Assembly: GCF_050003625.1 (NCBI RefSeq)
Contig: NC_134398.1
Location: 18,302,997 to 18,366,996, forward strand
Source of the DNA: Haematobia irritans
Taxonomy: Eukaryota > Arthropoda > Insecta > Diptera > Muscidae
DNA length: 64,000 nucleotides
Direction of reading: 5' to 3'
In this document: positions 44,348-54,640 of the stretch, piece after piece
Numbering within the stretch: position 1 is the stretch's first letter
How the letters are laid out: every line of letters starts with the position of its first letter
Notes under the pieces: model-generated
What the model was told of the DNA's origin: nothing
Seen by the model: only the letters and a program-made list of their open reading frames with translations
The model's database searches: none
Program-made: the position numbers and the translations under genes

Positions 44348-46175
44348 CAAGTATATACGGCCGTAAGTTCGGCCAGGCCGAATCTTATGTACCCTCCACC
44401 ATGGATTGCGTAGGAACTTCTACTAAAGGCTGTCATCCACAATCGAATTACTTGGGTTGCGATAACACTTGCCGATGGCAAGGTATCGCAAAACTTTTTA
44501 ACACTGTCTTCTAAATTGTAAGTTAGCCCATACGGGGTATATATTAAACAAAAAAAGGCCGATTAAATACGTATATAATATAGTTTGAAAAAATTTTCTA
44601 TAGAAATGAAAACTTGACATAATTTTCTATAGAAATAAAATTTTGACAAAATTTTCTATAGAAATAAAAACTTGACAAAATTTTCTATAGAAATAAAATG
44701 TTGACAAAATTTTCTATGGAAGTCAAATGTTGACAAAATTTTGTATAGAAATAAAATGTTGACAAAATTTTCTACAGAAATAAATTTTTTACAAAATTTT
44801 CTATAAAAATAAAATTTTGACAAAACTTTCTATGGAAATAAAATTTTGACAAACATTTCTACAGAAATAAACGTTTGACAAAACTTTCTATAGAAATGAA
44901 ATTTTGACACAACTTTCTACAGTAATAAAATTTGACAAAATTTTCTATGGGAATAAAGTTTTGGTAGATTATTTTTGGCGATATGGACTAATTTTTGTGT
45001 AATAAGTCATCGGCTATATATAACTAAAGACCGATATTGACCAATTTTTACATGGCTGTTAGAGGCCATATTTGACAAAATGTACCAAATTTCAACCGCA
45101 TCGGATGACTTTTGCTATATATAATTATGGACCGATATGGACCAATTTTTGCATGGTTGTTAGAGACTATATACTAACACCACGTACTAAATTTCAATTG
45201 GATCGGATGAATTTTGCTCCTTCAAGAGGCTCCGGAGTTCAAATCTGGGGATCGGTTTATATGGGAGCTATATATAATTATGAACCGATATGGACCAATT
45301 TTTGCATGGTTATTAGAGGCCGTATACTAACATCAGGTACCAAATTTCAACAGGATCGGATGAATTTTGCCCCTCCAAGAGGCTCTGGAGGTCAAATCTG
45401 GGGATCGGTTTATATGGGGGCTATATATAATTATGGACCGATATGGACCAATTTTTGCATGGTTGTTAGAGACCGTATACTAACATCAGGTACCACATTT
45501 CAACCGGATCGGATGAATTTTTCACCTCCAAGAGGCCCCGGAGGTCAAATCTGGGGATCGGTTTATATGGGGGCTATATATAATTATGGCCCGACATGAA
45601 CCAATTTTTGCATGGGTGTTAGAGACCGTATACTAAGACCACGTACTAAATTTCAACCGGATCGGATGAATTTTGCTCCTCCAAGTGGCTCCGGAGTTCA
45701 AATCTGGGGATCGGTTTATATGGGAGCTATATATAATTATGGACCGATATGGACCAATTTTTGCATGGTTGTTAGAGGCCGTATACTAACATCAGGTACC
45801 AAATTTCAACCGGATCGGATGAATTTTGCTGCTCCGGGAGGCTCCCCAAGCCAAATTTGGGGATCGGTTTATATGGGGGCTATACGTAAACGTGGTCCGA
45901 TATGGCCGATTTTCAATACCATCCGACCTACATCAATAACAACTACTTGTGCCAAGTTTCAAGTCGATAGCTTGTTTCGTTCGGAAGTTAGCGTGATTTC
46001 CACAGACGGACGGACAGCCGGACAGACGGACGGACGGACGGACATGCTTAGATCGACTCAGAATTTCTCCACGACCCAGAATATATATACTTTATGGGGT
46101 CTTAGAGCAATATTTCGATGTGTTACAAACGGAATGACAAAGTTAATATACCCCCATCCTATGGTGGAGGGTATA
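44348..46175 (+). mobile_element. A-family element, complete, best-preserved copy
   Basis: Head 44348-44580 (CAAGTATATACGGCCG, TTCGGCCAGGCCGAA, TACCCTCCACCATGG), 29-bp array 44580-44955, a partial module, five exact 153-bp modules (ATCGGTTTATATGGG at 45251, 45404 and 45557), the GGCTATACGTAAACGTGG terminal module, a GACGGACGG run 46005-46043, and tail hairpin TATACCCCCATCC/GGTGGAGGGTATA ending near 46175. It separates the two copies of a duplicated B-like segment. Confidence 0.85.
44580..44955 (+). repeat. 29-bp satellite array inside an A element
   Basis: About 13 units (TTTCTATAGAAATAAAATTT type) in the sense orientation of the host element, between its head and modules. Confidence 0.93.
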
Positions 46176-46190
46176 ATAAAGTCATTTTAA
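45072..46190 (+). repeat. Module array with long open frames of 51-residue repeats
   Basis: Two adjoining frames (45072-45599 and 45612-46190) read through five 153-bp modules as MGAIYNYGPIWTNFCMVVR... repeats. A TGA in the CCGACATGAACC stretch and a frame change separate them. The second runs through the GACGGACGG microsatellite (DGRTAGQTDGRTD) to the tail. No known domain, no Kozak-like start and no introns; I annotate it as a repeat, not a gene. Confidence 0.8.
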
Positions 46191-46476
46191 TTCAATAAAG
46201 TTCATAATCTATCGTAATAGAAAACTTGCCCGTGACCGGAACATATCACGGGAACGGATGCAACACGTATTGAACAAGAAAGGAAAGTCTAGAGTCGAAC
46301 GGAGACGACTGCATTAAACCGATTTTTTTCAAATTCTTTAAATTTGTTGGGAACTATAAATGTATTTAAATTTGCACCGGTTTGAAAAAAAAATATTTTA
46401 TACTTATAAAAAAAACTCTGGACATAAAATTTAAATTGACAAACGTCCTGGGGTGAAACAAAATGTTAGTAACAAG
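46176..46476 (+). repeat. Duplicated B-like segment, copy 2 (without insertion)
   Basis: Matches 42456-42641 plus 44213-44347. At the place where copy 1 holds the 1571-bp element, copy 2 reads AACTATAAATGTATTT: the short piece AAAGAGTATACTCCCATATAAA is missing between two TATAAA words, so copy 2 is not a clean empty site but a small deletion. Confidence 0.85.
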
Positions 46477-46635
46477 CAAGTATATACGGCCGTAAGTTCG
46501 GCCAGGCCGAATCTTATGTACCCTCCACCATGGATTGCGTAGAAACTTCTGCGAAAGACTGTCATCCACAATCGAATTACTTGCATTGTGGTAATACTTA
46601 TCGATGGCAAGTTATCTTAAAACTTCTTAACGTCG

Positions 46636-47291
46636 CACTGAAAAAAAGCATGCCCGGTTCCAAAGATTTTGTCTTTACTTTAAAAATTTTGGTATTGATT
46701 CCGAGCCAAAGAAGCTGAGAATACAAGTAAGGATACTTTTAAGACACAATTCTCTTTTAAATTTGGGTTTTGTGTATTTGCTTCTAGGAAGCAAATTTTA
46801 ATTTTTCGCTTTTTCAGCTTTTTTTTCTTCATATGCTATCAAAGTCCTTTAAAAACTAGTTAACGACAACTTTATTTTCAAAATTAAGACTCGACTTCCA
46901 GTAGAAATTATGCTATGTTTCAAGTAAAAAGCGTCTTTAAAATGAAGTGTTGAAAAACATGTCCTATATTTGAATGATTTTTTGCTTTGTAGTCAAGATG
47001 CAAAAAGACAACAAATTTAAAGACAATTTCATTAAATTTAAAGAATTTTTCTGAATTATTAAAGTCAAGTTGACCTTAGCCCTAACGTTTTTTCTTTCAT
47101 GTTATGATACCCATTTTTAAGTGAAATCACTTAATTATAGGGATAATACGACTTCATTGAAAAGTTTATCGAATTTTGGACAAGTAAAAAAACTTTAAAT
47201 TAGAGAAATGCGTCTTCTATGCTAAGCAAAATTTGCATTCGTATTTTAAACACATGAAATCTTTGACCCCACGACAATATTTTTTTCAGTG
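46636..47291. mobile_element. CACTG-type MITE, copy 2
   Basis: 656 bp, CACTGAAAAAAAG to TTTTTTCAGTG, flanked by CG on both sides (2-bp target duplication). Near-identical in layout to the copies at 20989 and 52533. It splits the head of an A element. Confidence 0.88.
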
Positions 47292-47770
47292 CGTTTTCTA
47301 AATTGTGAGTTAGTCCATGGTCCACGTGGTATATACTAGACAAAAAAGTTATGTATAGGTAAGTCTACAAATAATTACGAATCGACATGGACTTTTGCGC
47401 AGTACATAGAGTGCCAGAATTGAAATATGGGGGTCGCTTATATGGGGGCTATATAGAATTATGAACTTGATATGGACCAATTTTTGTGTGATTGGGGATC
47501 GATTTATCTGAGGGCTATATATAACTATAGACCGATATGGACCAAGTTAGGCATGGGTGTTAACGACCATATACTAGTGCAATGTACCAAATTTCAACTG
47601 ACTCGGATGAAATTTGGTCCTCCAAGAGGCTCCAAAACCAAATCCCAGGATCGGTTTTTATGGGGGCTATATATGATTATGGACTGATATGGACCACTTT
47701 TGGCATAGTTGTTAAATATCATATACTACCACCACGTACCAAATTTCAACCAGATCGGATGAATTTTCAT

Positions 47771-49107
47771 TTTTATACCCACCACCATAGAATGGTGATG
47801 GGGGTATAATAAGTTTGTCATTCCGTTTGTAACACATCGAAATATCGATTTCCGACTATATAAAGTATATATATTCTTGATCAGGGAGAAATTCTAAGAC
47901 GATATAACGATGTCCGTCTGTCCGTCTGTCTGTCTGTCTGTTGTAATCACGCTACAGTCTTCAATAATGAAGCAATCGTGCTGAAATTTTGCACAAACTC
48001 GTCTTTTGTCTGCACGCAGGTCAAGTTCGAAGATGGGCTATATCGGTCCAGGTTTTGAAATAGTCCCCATATAAACCGATTTGCCTGAAATTTGAAATCT
48101 AGAGGTGTTTCATGACCATAAAGAGGTGTGCCAAAAATGGTGAGTATCGGTCCATGTTTTGGTATAGCCCCCATATAGACCGATCTCCCGATTTTAATTC
48201 TTGGGCTTATAGAAACCGCAGTTTTTGTTCAATTTACTTGAAATTGGAAATCTAGAGGTATTGTAGGACCACAAATACGTGTGCCAAAAATTGTGAGTAT
48301 CGGTCCATGTTATGGTATAGCCCCCATATAAAACGACCTCCCGATTTTGGGTCTTGGGCTTATAGAAACCGTAGTTTCTATCCAATTTGTCTGAAATTGG
48401 ATATCTAGAGGTATTTTAGGACCATAAAGAGGTGTGCCGAAAATGGTGAGTATCGGTCCAAATTTTGGTATAGCCCCCATATAGACCGATTTCCCGATTT
48501 TACTTCTTGGGCTTCTAGAATCCGAAGTTTTTATCCTATTTGCCTTAAATTGGAAATCTAGAGGTATTTTCGGGTCATAAAGAGGTGTGCCGAAAACGGT
48601 GAGTATTGGTCCATATTTTAGTATGTCCCCCATAATAACGATCTCACGATTTAACTCCTTGGGTTTCTAGAAACCGTAGTTTTTATCTGATTTGCCTGAA
48701 TTTTTAAATATTCTGATATTTTAGGCTCACAAAAACGTGTATCGGATTAAGTTTTTATCGGTCCATTTGATAATGCCTCCATATAGACCGACTTCACTTC
48801 TTGACGGTGTAGAAGGCGCACTGATCATGAAAATTGCTTGAAACTCAATGTAAAATTTTCAGATTTTACTTCCACAGATTTAAGATTTCAAATTAAGACG
48901 TTATTTTATAATTTTCTTGCACACTTACAAGAGATGTTAATGATTCCTATAAAACTCAAACAAAAATGGTTCTTATAAATCCAGAATCTGATATAGTCCT
49001 CATAGGTGAAATCTTTAAATTTATCTTCGGGAAGTGTCCTCAAGTCCTCAAGCCCTCCTGAAATTTCAAAGGAAACCCTAATATTTGGTTCATGGTGGTG
49101 GGTATTT
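47771..49107 (-). mobile_element. C-family element, reverse, complete and nested
   Basis: On the minus strand the head is AAATACCCACCACCATGAAC (near 49107), followed by a non-modular part (TTTGAAATTTCAGGAGGGCT), five to six 153-bp modules, a GACAGACAGACAGACGGAC run near 47930 and the tail with CACCATTCTATGGTGGTGGG ending near 47773. Head TACCCACCACCAT and tail ATGGTGGTGGGTA are perfect inverted repeats. It is inserted in an A module. Confidence 0.82.
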
Positions 49108-49854
49108 ATCGGTTTATATGGGGGCTACATATAATTATTGACCGATGTGGAGCAATTTTTGCATGGTCATTAGAGACCATATACTTACACCATGTACCAA
49201 ATTTAAGTCGGATCGGATGAAATTTGCTTCTCTTAGAGGCTCCGCAAGTCAAATCGGGGGATCGGTTTATATGGGGGCTATATGTAATTATGGACCGATG
49301 TGAACCAATGTTTGCATGGTCATTAGAGACTATATACCAAATTTCAGCCGGATCGGATGAAATTTGCTTCTCTTAGAGGCTCCGCAAGCCAAATCGGGGG
49401 ATCGGTTTGTATGGGGGCTATATATAATTATAGACCGATGTGAACCAATTTTTGCATGGTCATTAGAGACCATATACTTACACCATGTACCAAATTTAAG
49501 TCGGATCGGATGAAATTTGCTTCTCTTAGAGGCTCCGCAAGCCAAATCGGGGGTTCGGTTTATATGGGGGCTATACGTAAAAGTGGATCGATATGGCCCA
49601 TTTGCATTACCATCCGACCTACATCAATAACAACTACTTGTGCCAAGTTTCATGTCGATAGCTTGTTTCGTTCGGAAGTTAGCGTGATTTCAACAGACGG
49701 ACGGACGGAAAACGGACGGACATGCTCAAATCGACTCAGAATTTCACCACGACCCAGAATATATATACTTTATGGGGTCTTAGAGCAATATTTCGATGTG
49801 TTACAAACGGAATGACAAAGTTAATATACCCCCATCTTACGGTGGAGGGTATAA

Positions 49855-50085
49855 AAATTGAATTAAAAGAACTTTCTGTGTGGTTAATATAAAGAACATC
49901 TTTGGGAGGACATTTTGGAAGTGCTTTTAAAGTTGTGCCTTTAGAAGAACTTCTAAATTTTTTTGCTGGGATTTTATGGTGGTGGGTATAAAAATGCAAT
50001 TAGCCAGTATAGGTTGTTTTTATACCCTGCGCCACACTGTGGAACAGGGTATTATAAGTTAGTGCATATGTTTTGAGTTTGTCTT
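49855..50085. repeat. Cluster of element-end fragments
   Basis: 49855-49970 is the right end of the CCCAGC MITE (AGTGCTTTTAAAGTTGTGCC, TTTTTTTGCTGGG). 49971-49993 is a C tail (TTTTATGGTGGTGGGTATAA). 50018-50085 is an inverted B tail (TTTTTATACCCTGCGCCACA, GTGGAACAGGGTATTATAAG). Three different element ends lie within 230 bp. Confidence 0.75.
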
Positions 50086-50485
50086 TATGAAATTGATGAC
50101 CTTTACTGATTTTGTTTGGTCCATTTGCCATAGGATAAGCTTTGCTTCAGCCGCACTTAACGCTTATACTTCATGCGATTTAGTATTTCTACATAATGAC
50201 AACTTAAGGCTTCCTTATATTCTTAAATACTCCAGGAAATGTGTTTTTTATCAATAATCCTTAAGAAATTATAATACGATATTACCCTCTCCATAGCAAC
50301 TTACTATGTCGGAAATCGCAATAGCAAAACCAACACCAACAAAGAAAATCAGAAAATTCAACAATAATCATATAACCCATGGAAATAACAAATGCTCGTA
50401 CACATTACGTTCCATCAGTAATAATTGGAGTGTAACAAAAATATATGCGAAATGTGAAAGAATAAAAAAAACAACAGAAACTTAC

Positions 50486-51023
50486 CAATATCGAATGCCA
50501 GCACAGTGCCAGTTGTTGAATTCCAGATGCCACTCAATAAAATCAAAGTCAATGTCAGCCAACATAAAGTTTTATGGTTATTAACACTACCATGACGACG
50601 ACGGCGATGACGACATCGAGAACGCTTCAGTTGTTTAATGGGGTAATAATTTTTAACGTAATTTGTTGCCCTTGTTGTAAAATATTTAAAATGAGCGAAT
50701 AAAATCCAAAAGTATATTGCCCAAGTATACGAAGATGAAGGCATAGAACAGTTTAAGCGGAAACGGAAATAGGAGCTCAATTGGTGAGGGCGGTGAAGAG
50801 GTATGAAGTGTGAAGAGACATCTTCATGTTGATTAAATATACAATGATTGTTGTTATTTTTGTTATTGCAATTATTAAACAATTCCAGGCAATTGTTTGA
50901 AACACCACTGTTTGCCTTCCCATCCAGTTGCAAATTCTCTACAGGCACTTCCTTTTGACATGGGCGCTGCTCCTGCTGCTGGTAATGCCTTCTTAGTCTT
51001 AGTGTTAACTTTATAGCAGACAT
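50486..51023 (-). CDS. Candidate first coding exon of a host gene (secretory signal near its end)
   Basis: An uninterrupted minus-strand frame ends at a canonical donor: TTCGATATTG|GTAAGTTTC. The last part, KTLCWLTLTLILLSGIWNST followed by TGTVLA|FDI, looks like a signal peptide or signal anchor: a hydrophobic core of about 15 residues after a basic stretch (KRSRCRHRRRRHG). The chosen start (ATG at 51023, context AATAAAATG) fits fly initiation better than upstream ATGs at 51044 and 51038; from there 179 codons plus one base reach the donor. The middle has Asn runs and Gln-rich pieces (YQQQEQR, NNCNNKNNNNH) typical of fly N-termini. A second hydrophobic stretch lies at SYTWAIYFWILFAHF. Downstream exons are not identified in the window; towards lower coordinates only repeats follow. 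I cannot name the protein, and it may instead be transcribed 5' untranslated sequence with a chance open frame. Confidence 0.4.
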
Positions 51024-51263
51024 TTTATTGGTGAACATTTTCATCAGCTTGCCAACTGCAGCGAAATTTCTGAATTTAATTTCAAATAGTGGCAATAAAA
51101 GTTTGTAAACAATTTCGCGCTTTTGCTGACACTGACATGGCCCACATGGGTGATAAGGTGAAGGCGGGGAATCGAAAGTTTTTCCGGTTTTTTTTTTGTT
51201 TTCCACTACGACAAACAAACACGATAACGACAATGTCAAAGGCAACGGCGACGACAACGACAA

Positions 51264-52532
51264 CGACGACTACGCGAACTGCACGACACCACAATGTTAG
51301 TTTGTAAGGCGTAACGAAATGTTAACCGAAAACCGCACTAAATTTAAGGGCCCATTAAGACCAAATTTGGTTGATGGGTGGGCCAAGTGGCGTGGGAGGG
51401 TGGTAGATGGTTAAACGAAATTTTCACACCTACACCCTATTCAGTGTAAACCGAAACGACCCGCTTGTTTGTCGCAAGTTTTACGGATGTGTCTACGCGA
51501 TTTTAAGAGTTTTTAATTTCTCCACGGGATTCACTTCCTGCCACTGAGACACCAACAACACACGAGCACACACAGCCAAAGAACCCTTTGAGTTTAAAGT
51601 TTCAAAAGCATAAAATTTCTTTTTGTTATTGGTGTCACACACACACAAAATACGAGGTAATATCTTTTATTCTCTCACTCTCACTCTCACTCTCCCTGCT
51701 TCTCAAACTCTCACACGCACACACAAGCTTCAACAATATGGTAAATCTTCAAGCTGTTGTCTGCCTTCTTTACGGCTTTGCCTCACTGCCTGTGCTTCCT
51801 GTTCATTCTCCAAAAAGAGTTCAACGTAAAACTTCCGTTATTCGTTGACATTAAAATATTTCTCTTTGCTGAAGAATCCATACAGCTCCTTGCTTATAAC
51901 ATGGGGCACTATAATGTCTGTCTATTTGGCGTCTAGTTGCATCCCCCCACCATACTTGTCCTCCTGGGATATGGCTGTATTTGTAAACTCAATTTTACGG
52001 TATTATAACAATGCGTAACGTAACGTAATGCGGCATATAAAACGATGTGTATATATGTGGATGTGTGTGAATTGTTTTTGGCGCCTCTTATCCCTCCCCA
52101 AATCAAAGCAACAGCGTATTTTGCCAATGTTCAGGGTGCTGATGATGATGACAACAACAACAACAGCGCGTACGATTACGACGACAACGCGGTTTGCAAA
52201 GGCGACATAATGTTAATAGATGTCATTTAGTTTGAAATTATTTTCCATGCTCGAACACACTAATTTTATTTTATTTTTTTTTGTGTTTGTTTATGTAGCT
52301 TTAAAGATTTTTATTCGTTTTATTTGGAAAATTTATTTTTAATTCGCAATAGGGAATTTCGTCGACATCTGGAATAAACGGAAAACCATATGTGAGTTAA
52401 TTTTTTTTTTTTTGGCGTATGGGATAAATGAAAATAGGAATATGGTGTAATAAAATACTTTGTAAAATTCAAAAGAAAAATTGTGCATTTTATTTTTAAA
52501 ATATATATGATTTGAAGTAAATTAATAATTTA
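51264..52532. other. Upstream region of the candidate gene, non-repetitive
   Basis: More GC-rich than the surrounding repeats. It contains GACAACGACAACGACGAC near 51230-51275 and a GATGATGATGACAACAACAA-type run at 52137-52190. No element ends are present from about 50090 to 52530, the longest element-free stretch of the window, in line with a functional 5' region. Confidence 0.45.
51640..51730 (-). promoter_or_regulatory. GAGA-rich stretch upstream of the candidate exon
   Basis: CTCTCACTCTCACTCTCACT on the plus strand gives repeated GAGAGTGAGAGT on the minus strand, flanked by CA repeats (CACACACACACA near 51642, CACACGCACACACA near 51712). Clustered GAGAG is typical of GAGA-factor sites in fly promoters. 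It lies about 0.6 kb upstream of the proposed start. The role is inferred from composition and position only. Confidence 0.35.
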
Positions 52533-53188
52533 CACTGAAAAAAAAGCATACTCGGTTCCAAAGATTTTGTCTTTACTTTAAAAAATTTGGTATTGATTCC
52601 GAGCCAAAGAAGCGGAGAATACAAGTAAGGATACTTTTAAGACACAATTCTCTTTTAAATTTAGGTTTTGTGTACTTGCTTCTAGGAAGCAAATTTTAAT
52701 TTTTCGCTTTCTCAGCTTTTTTTCTTCATATGCTATCAAAGTCCTTTAAAAACGAGCTAACCGCAACTTTATTTTCCAAATTAGGACTCGACTTCCAGTA
52801 GAAATTATGCTATGTTTGAAGTAAAAAACTTCTTTAAAATAAAGTTTTGAAAAACATGTCCTATATTTGAACGATTTTTTGCTTTGTAGTCAAGATGCAA
52901 AAAGACAACAAATTTAAAGACACTTTCATTAAATTTAAAGAATTTTTCTGAGTTATTAAAGTCGAGTTGACCTTAGCCTATAAATTTTTTCTTTCATGTT
53001 AAGATACCCATTTTTAAGTCAAATCACTTAATTATAAGGCCAATACGACTTCATTGAAAAGTTTATCGACTTTTGGACAAGGAAAGTAACTTTATTTTAG
53101 AGAAATGCGTCTTCTATGCTAAGCAAAATTTGTATTCGTATTTTAAAGACATGAAATCTTTGACCTCACGACAATATTTTTTTCAGTG
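52533..53188. mobile_element. CACTG-type MITE, copy 3
   Basis: 656 bp, CACTGAAAAAAAAG to TTTTTTTCAGTG, flanked by TA on both sides. It matches the copies at 20989 and 46636 along the full length with scattered substitutions. Confidence 0.88.
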
Positions 53189-53339
53189 TATCAACCCATC
53201 AAAAAGAGTGTAAACAAAAAACAAGTAAGAAAAGTCTAAAGTCGGGCGGGGCCGACTATATTATACCCTTCACCACTTTGTAGATCTATCACATCCGTCA
53301 AATTTGTTGGGGGCTATATATAAAGGTTTGTCCCAAATA

Positions 53340-54640
53340 AAGGGTGATACGGTCAAAATTTGGTCAATATAAACTTGACGTATTTCTTTCAATTTTGCAT
53401 TTAAAAAACCTGAACACCCCTCATTTTGAAGGTGTGTGTGTGTAGAATGTTGCTCCTATTTTGATTTTGGAATTCACTCTTCAGTTATCAAAATGCCGTC
53501 CAAGCAAGAAGAGCAGCGTATCAAAATTTTGCTCGCGCATCGCGAAAATCCGAGCTACTCGCACGCAAAGCTGGCAAAATCGCTAAAAGTTGCCAAATCA
53601 ACCGTTACAAATGTAATTAAAGTGTTTGGGGAAAGTTTGTGGACAGCCAGGAAGTCTGGATCGGGGGAAAATCGAAAACCGGAAGCCGCTGAGACGACAA
53701 AGAGAGTTTCCGGTAGTTTCAAGCGGAACCCTAACCTCTTTCTCCGAGATGCCGCAAATAAGCTGGGTGTATCGTCTACAACCGTGCATCGAGCCAAAAA
53801 ACGAGCCGGACTATCGACTTACAAGAAGGTAGTGACTCCAAATCGCGATGATAAACAAAATACGACGGCCAAAGCGCGATCCCGGAGGCTGTACACGACG
53901 ATGCTGACGAAGTTTGACTGCGTGGTAATGGACGACGAAACCTACGTCAAAGCCGACTACAAGCAGCTTCCGGGACAGTAGTTTTTATACGGCAAAAGGA
54001 AGGGGAAAGGTAGCAGATATTTTCAAGCACATAAAACTGTAAAAGTTCGCAAAGAAATATCTGGTTTGGCAAGCCATCTGTACCTGTGGCTTGAAAAGCA
54101 GCATTTTCATAGCTTCCGGGACTGTCAACCAAGAAATTTACGTGAAAGAGTGTTTGAATAAACGTCTGCTGCCTTTCCTGAAGAAACACGGTTGCTCCGT
54201 ACTGTTTTGGCCGGATTTGGCATCTTTCCATTACGGTAAAAAGGCCATGGAGTGGTACGCCGCCAACAACGTGCAGGTGGTTCCCAAGGACAAGAACCCT
54301 CCCAACACGCCAGAGCTCCGCCCAATTGAGAAATACTGGGCTATTGTCAAGCGGAACCTAAAGAAGACCAAAAAAACTGCTAAGGACGAGCAGCAGTTCA
54401 AGGCAAACTGGCTTTCTGCGGCGAAGAAGGTGGACAAGGTGGCTGTACAAAATCTGATGGCAGGTGACAAGCGTGAGGCCCGGCAATTCGGATTTGGAAA
54501 AGCGAAAGCCTAAGTGAATATTTTTCCTGAATTTTATACTAATTGAACTTGAAAAAGAAATTTAATTTGATTTTTTAAATAAACGATTTCACCGATTTAC
54601 ACGCGTTTTCCTTTGACCAAATTTTGACCGTATCACCCTT
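53340..54640 (+). mobile_element. Tc1/mariner-superfamily DD37E transposon, full length
   Basis: 1301 bp. A perfect 28-bp inverted repeat is formed by AAGGGTGATACGGTCAAAAT plus TTGGTCAA and its complement at the right end. TA flanks both sides (53338-53339 and 54641-54642). The length and inverted repeat are those of a complete element; the single gene inside is broken. Confidence 0.93.
53493..54513 (+). pseudogene. DD37E (ITm-type) transposase, one frameshift and one stop
   Basis: Starts MPSKQEEQRIKILLAHREN at 53493 (context TCAAAATG). The N-terminal half has two helix-turn-helix-like segments (AKLAKSLKVAKSTVTNVIK and RDAANKLGVSSTTVHRAKK), as in Tc1/mariner paired domains. Catalytic motifs: VVMDDETYVKAD, then VLFWPDLASFHYG and PNTPELRPIEKYW; 37 residues separate the second aspartate from the glutamate, the DD37E spacing known from mosquitoes and other insects. 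A one-base shift near 53975-53980 makes TAG at 53979-53981, and in the downstream frame TAA occurs at 54040-54042; otherwise the frame runs to 54513 (GFGKAKA). Two lesions in about 340 codons suggest a fairly recent insertion that can no longer encode a full transposase. Confidence 0.9.

Larger units (their letters stand above)
46477..49853 (+). mobile_element. A-family element, both ends present, with nested MITE and C element
   Basis: The head at 46477 is interrupted at 46636-47291 by a CACTG MITE. Modules follow from 47300 and are interrupted by a reverse C element (47771-49107), then resume (ATCGGTTTATATGGGGGCTA at 49108) to the GACGGACGGACGG run near 49696 and tail hairpin TATACCCCCATCTTACGGTG at 49826-49852. 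There is no 29-bp array in this copy. Confidence 0.8.

Noticed and set aside
45072..46190. Long open frames as a real repeat protein gene
   Set aside because: They exist because the 153-bp period is a multiple of three; there is no start context, domain or intron structure. Kept only as a finding because the frame is shared across families.
53555..54470. Minus-strand frames inside the DD37E transposon
   Set aside because: They are antisense shadows of the transposase reading frame.
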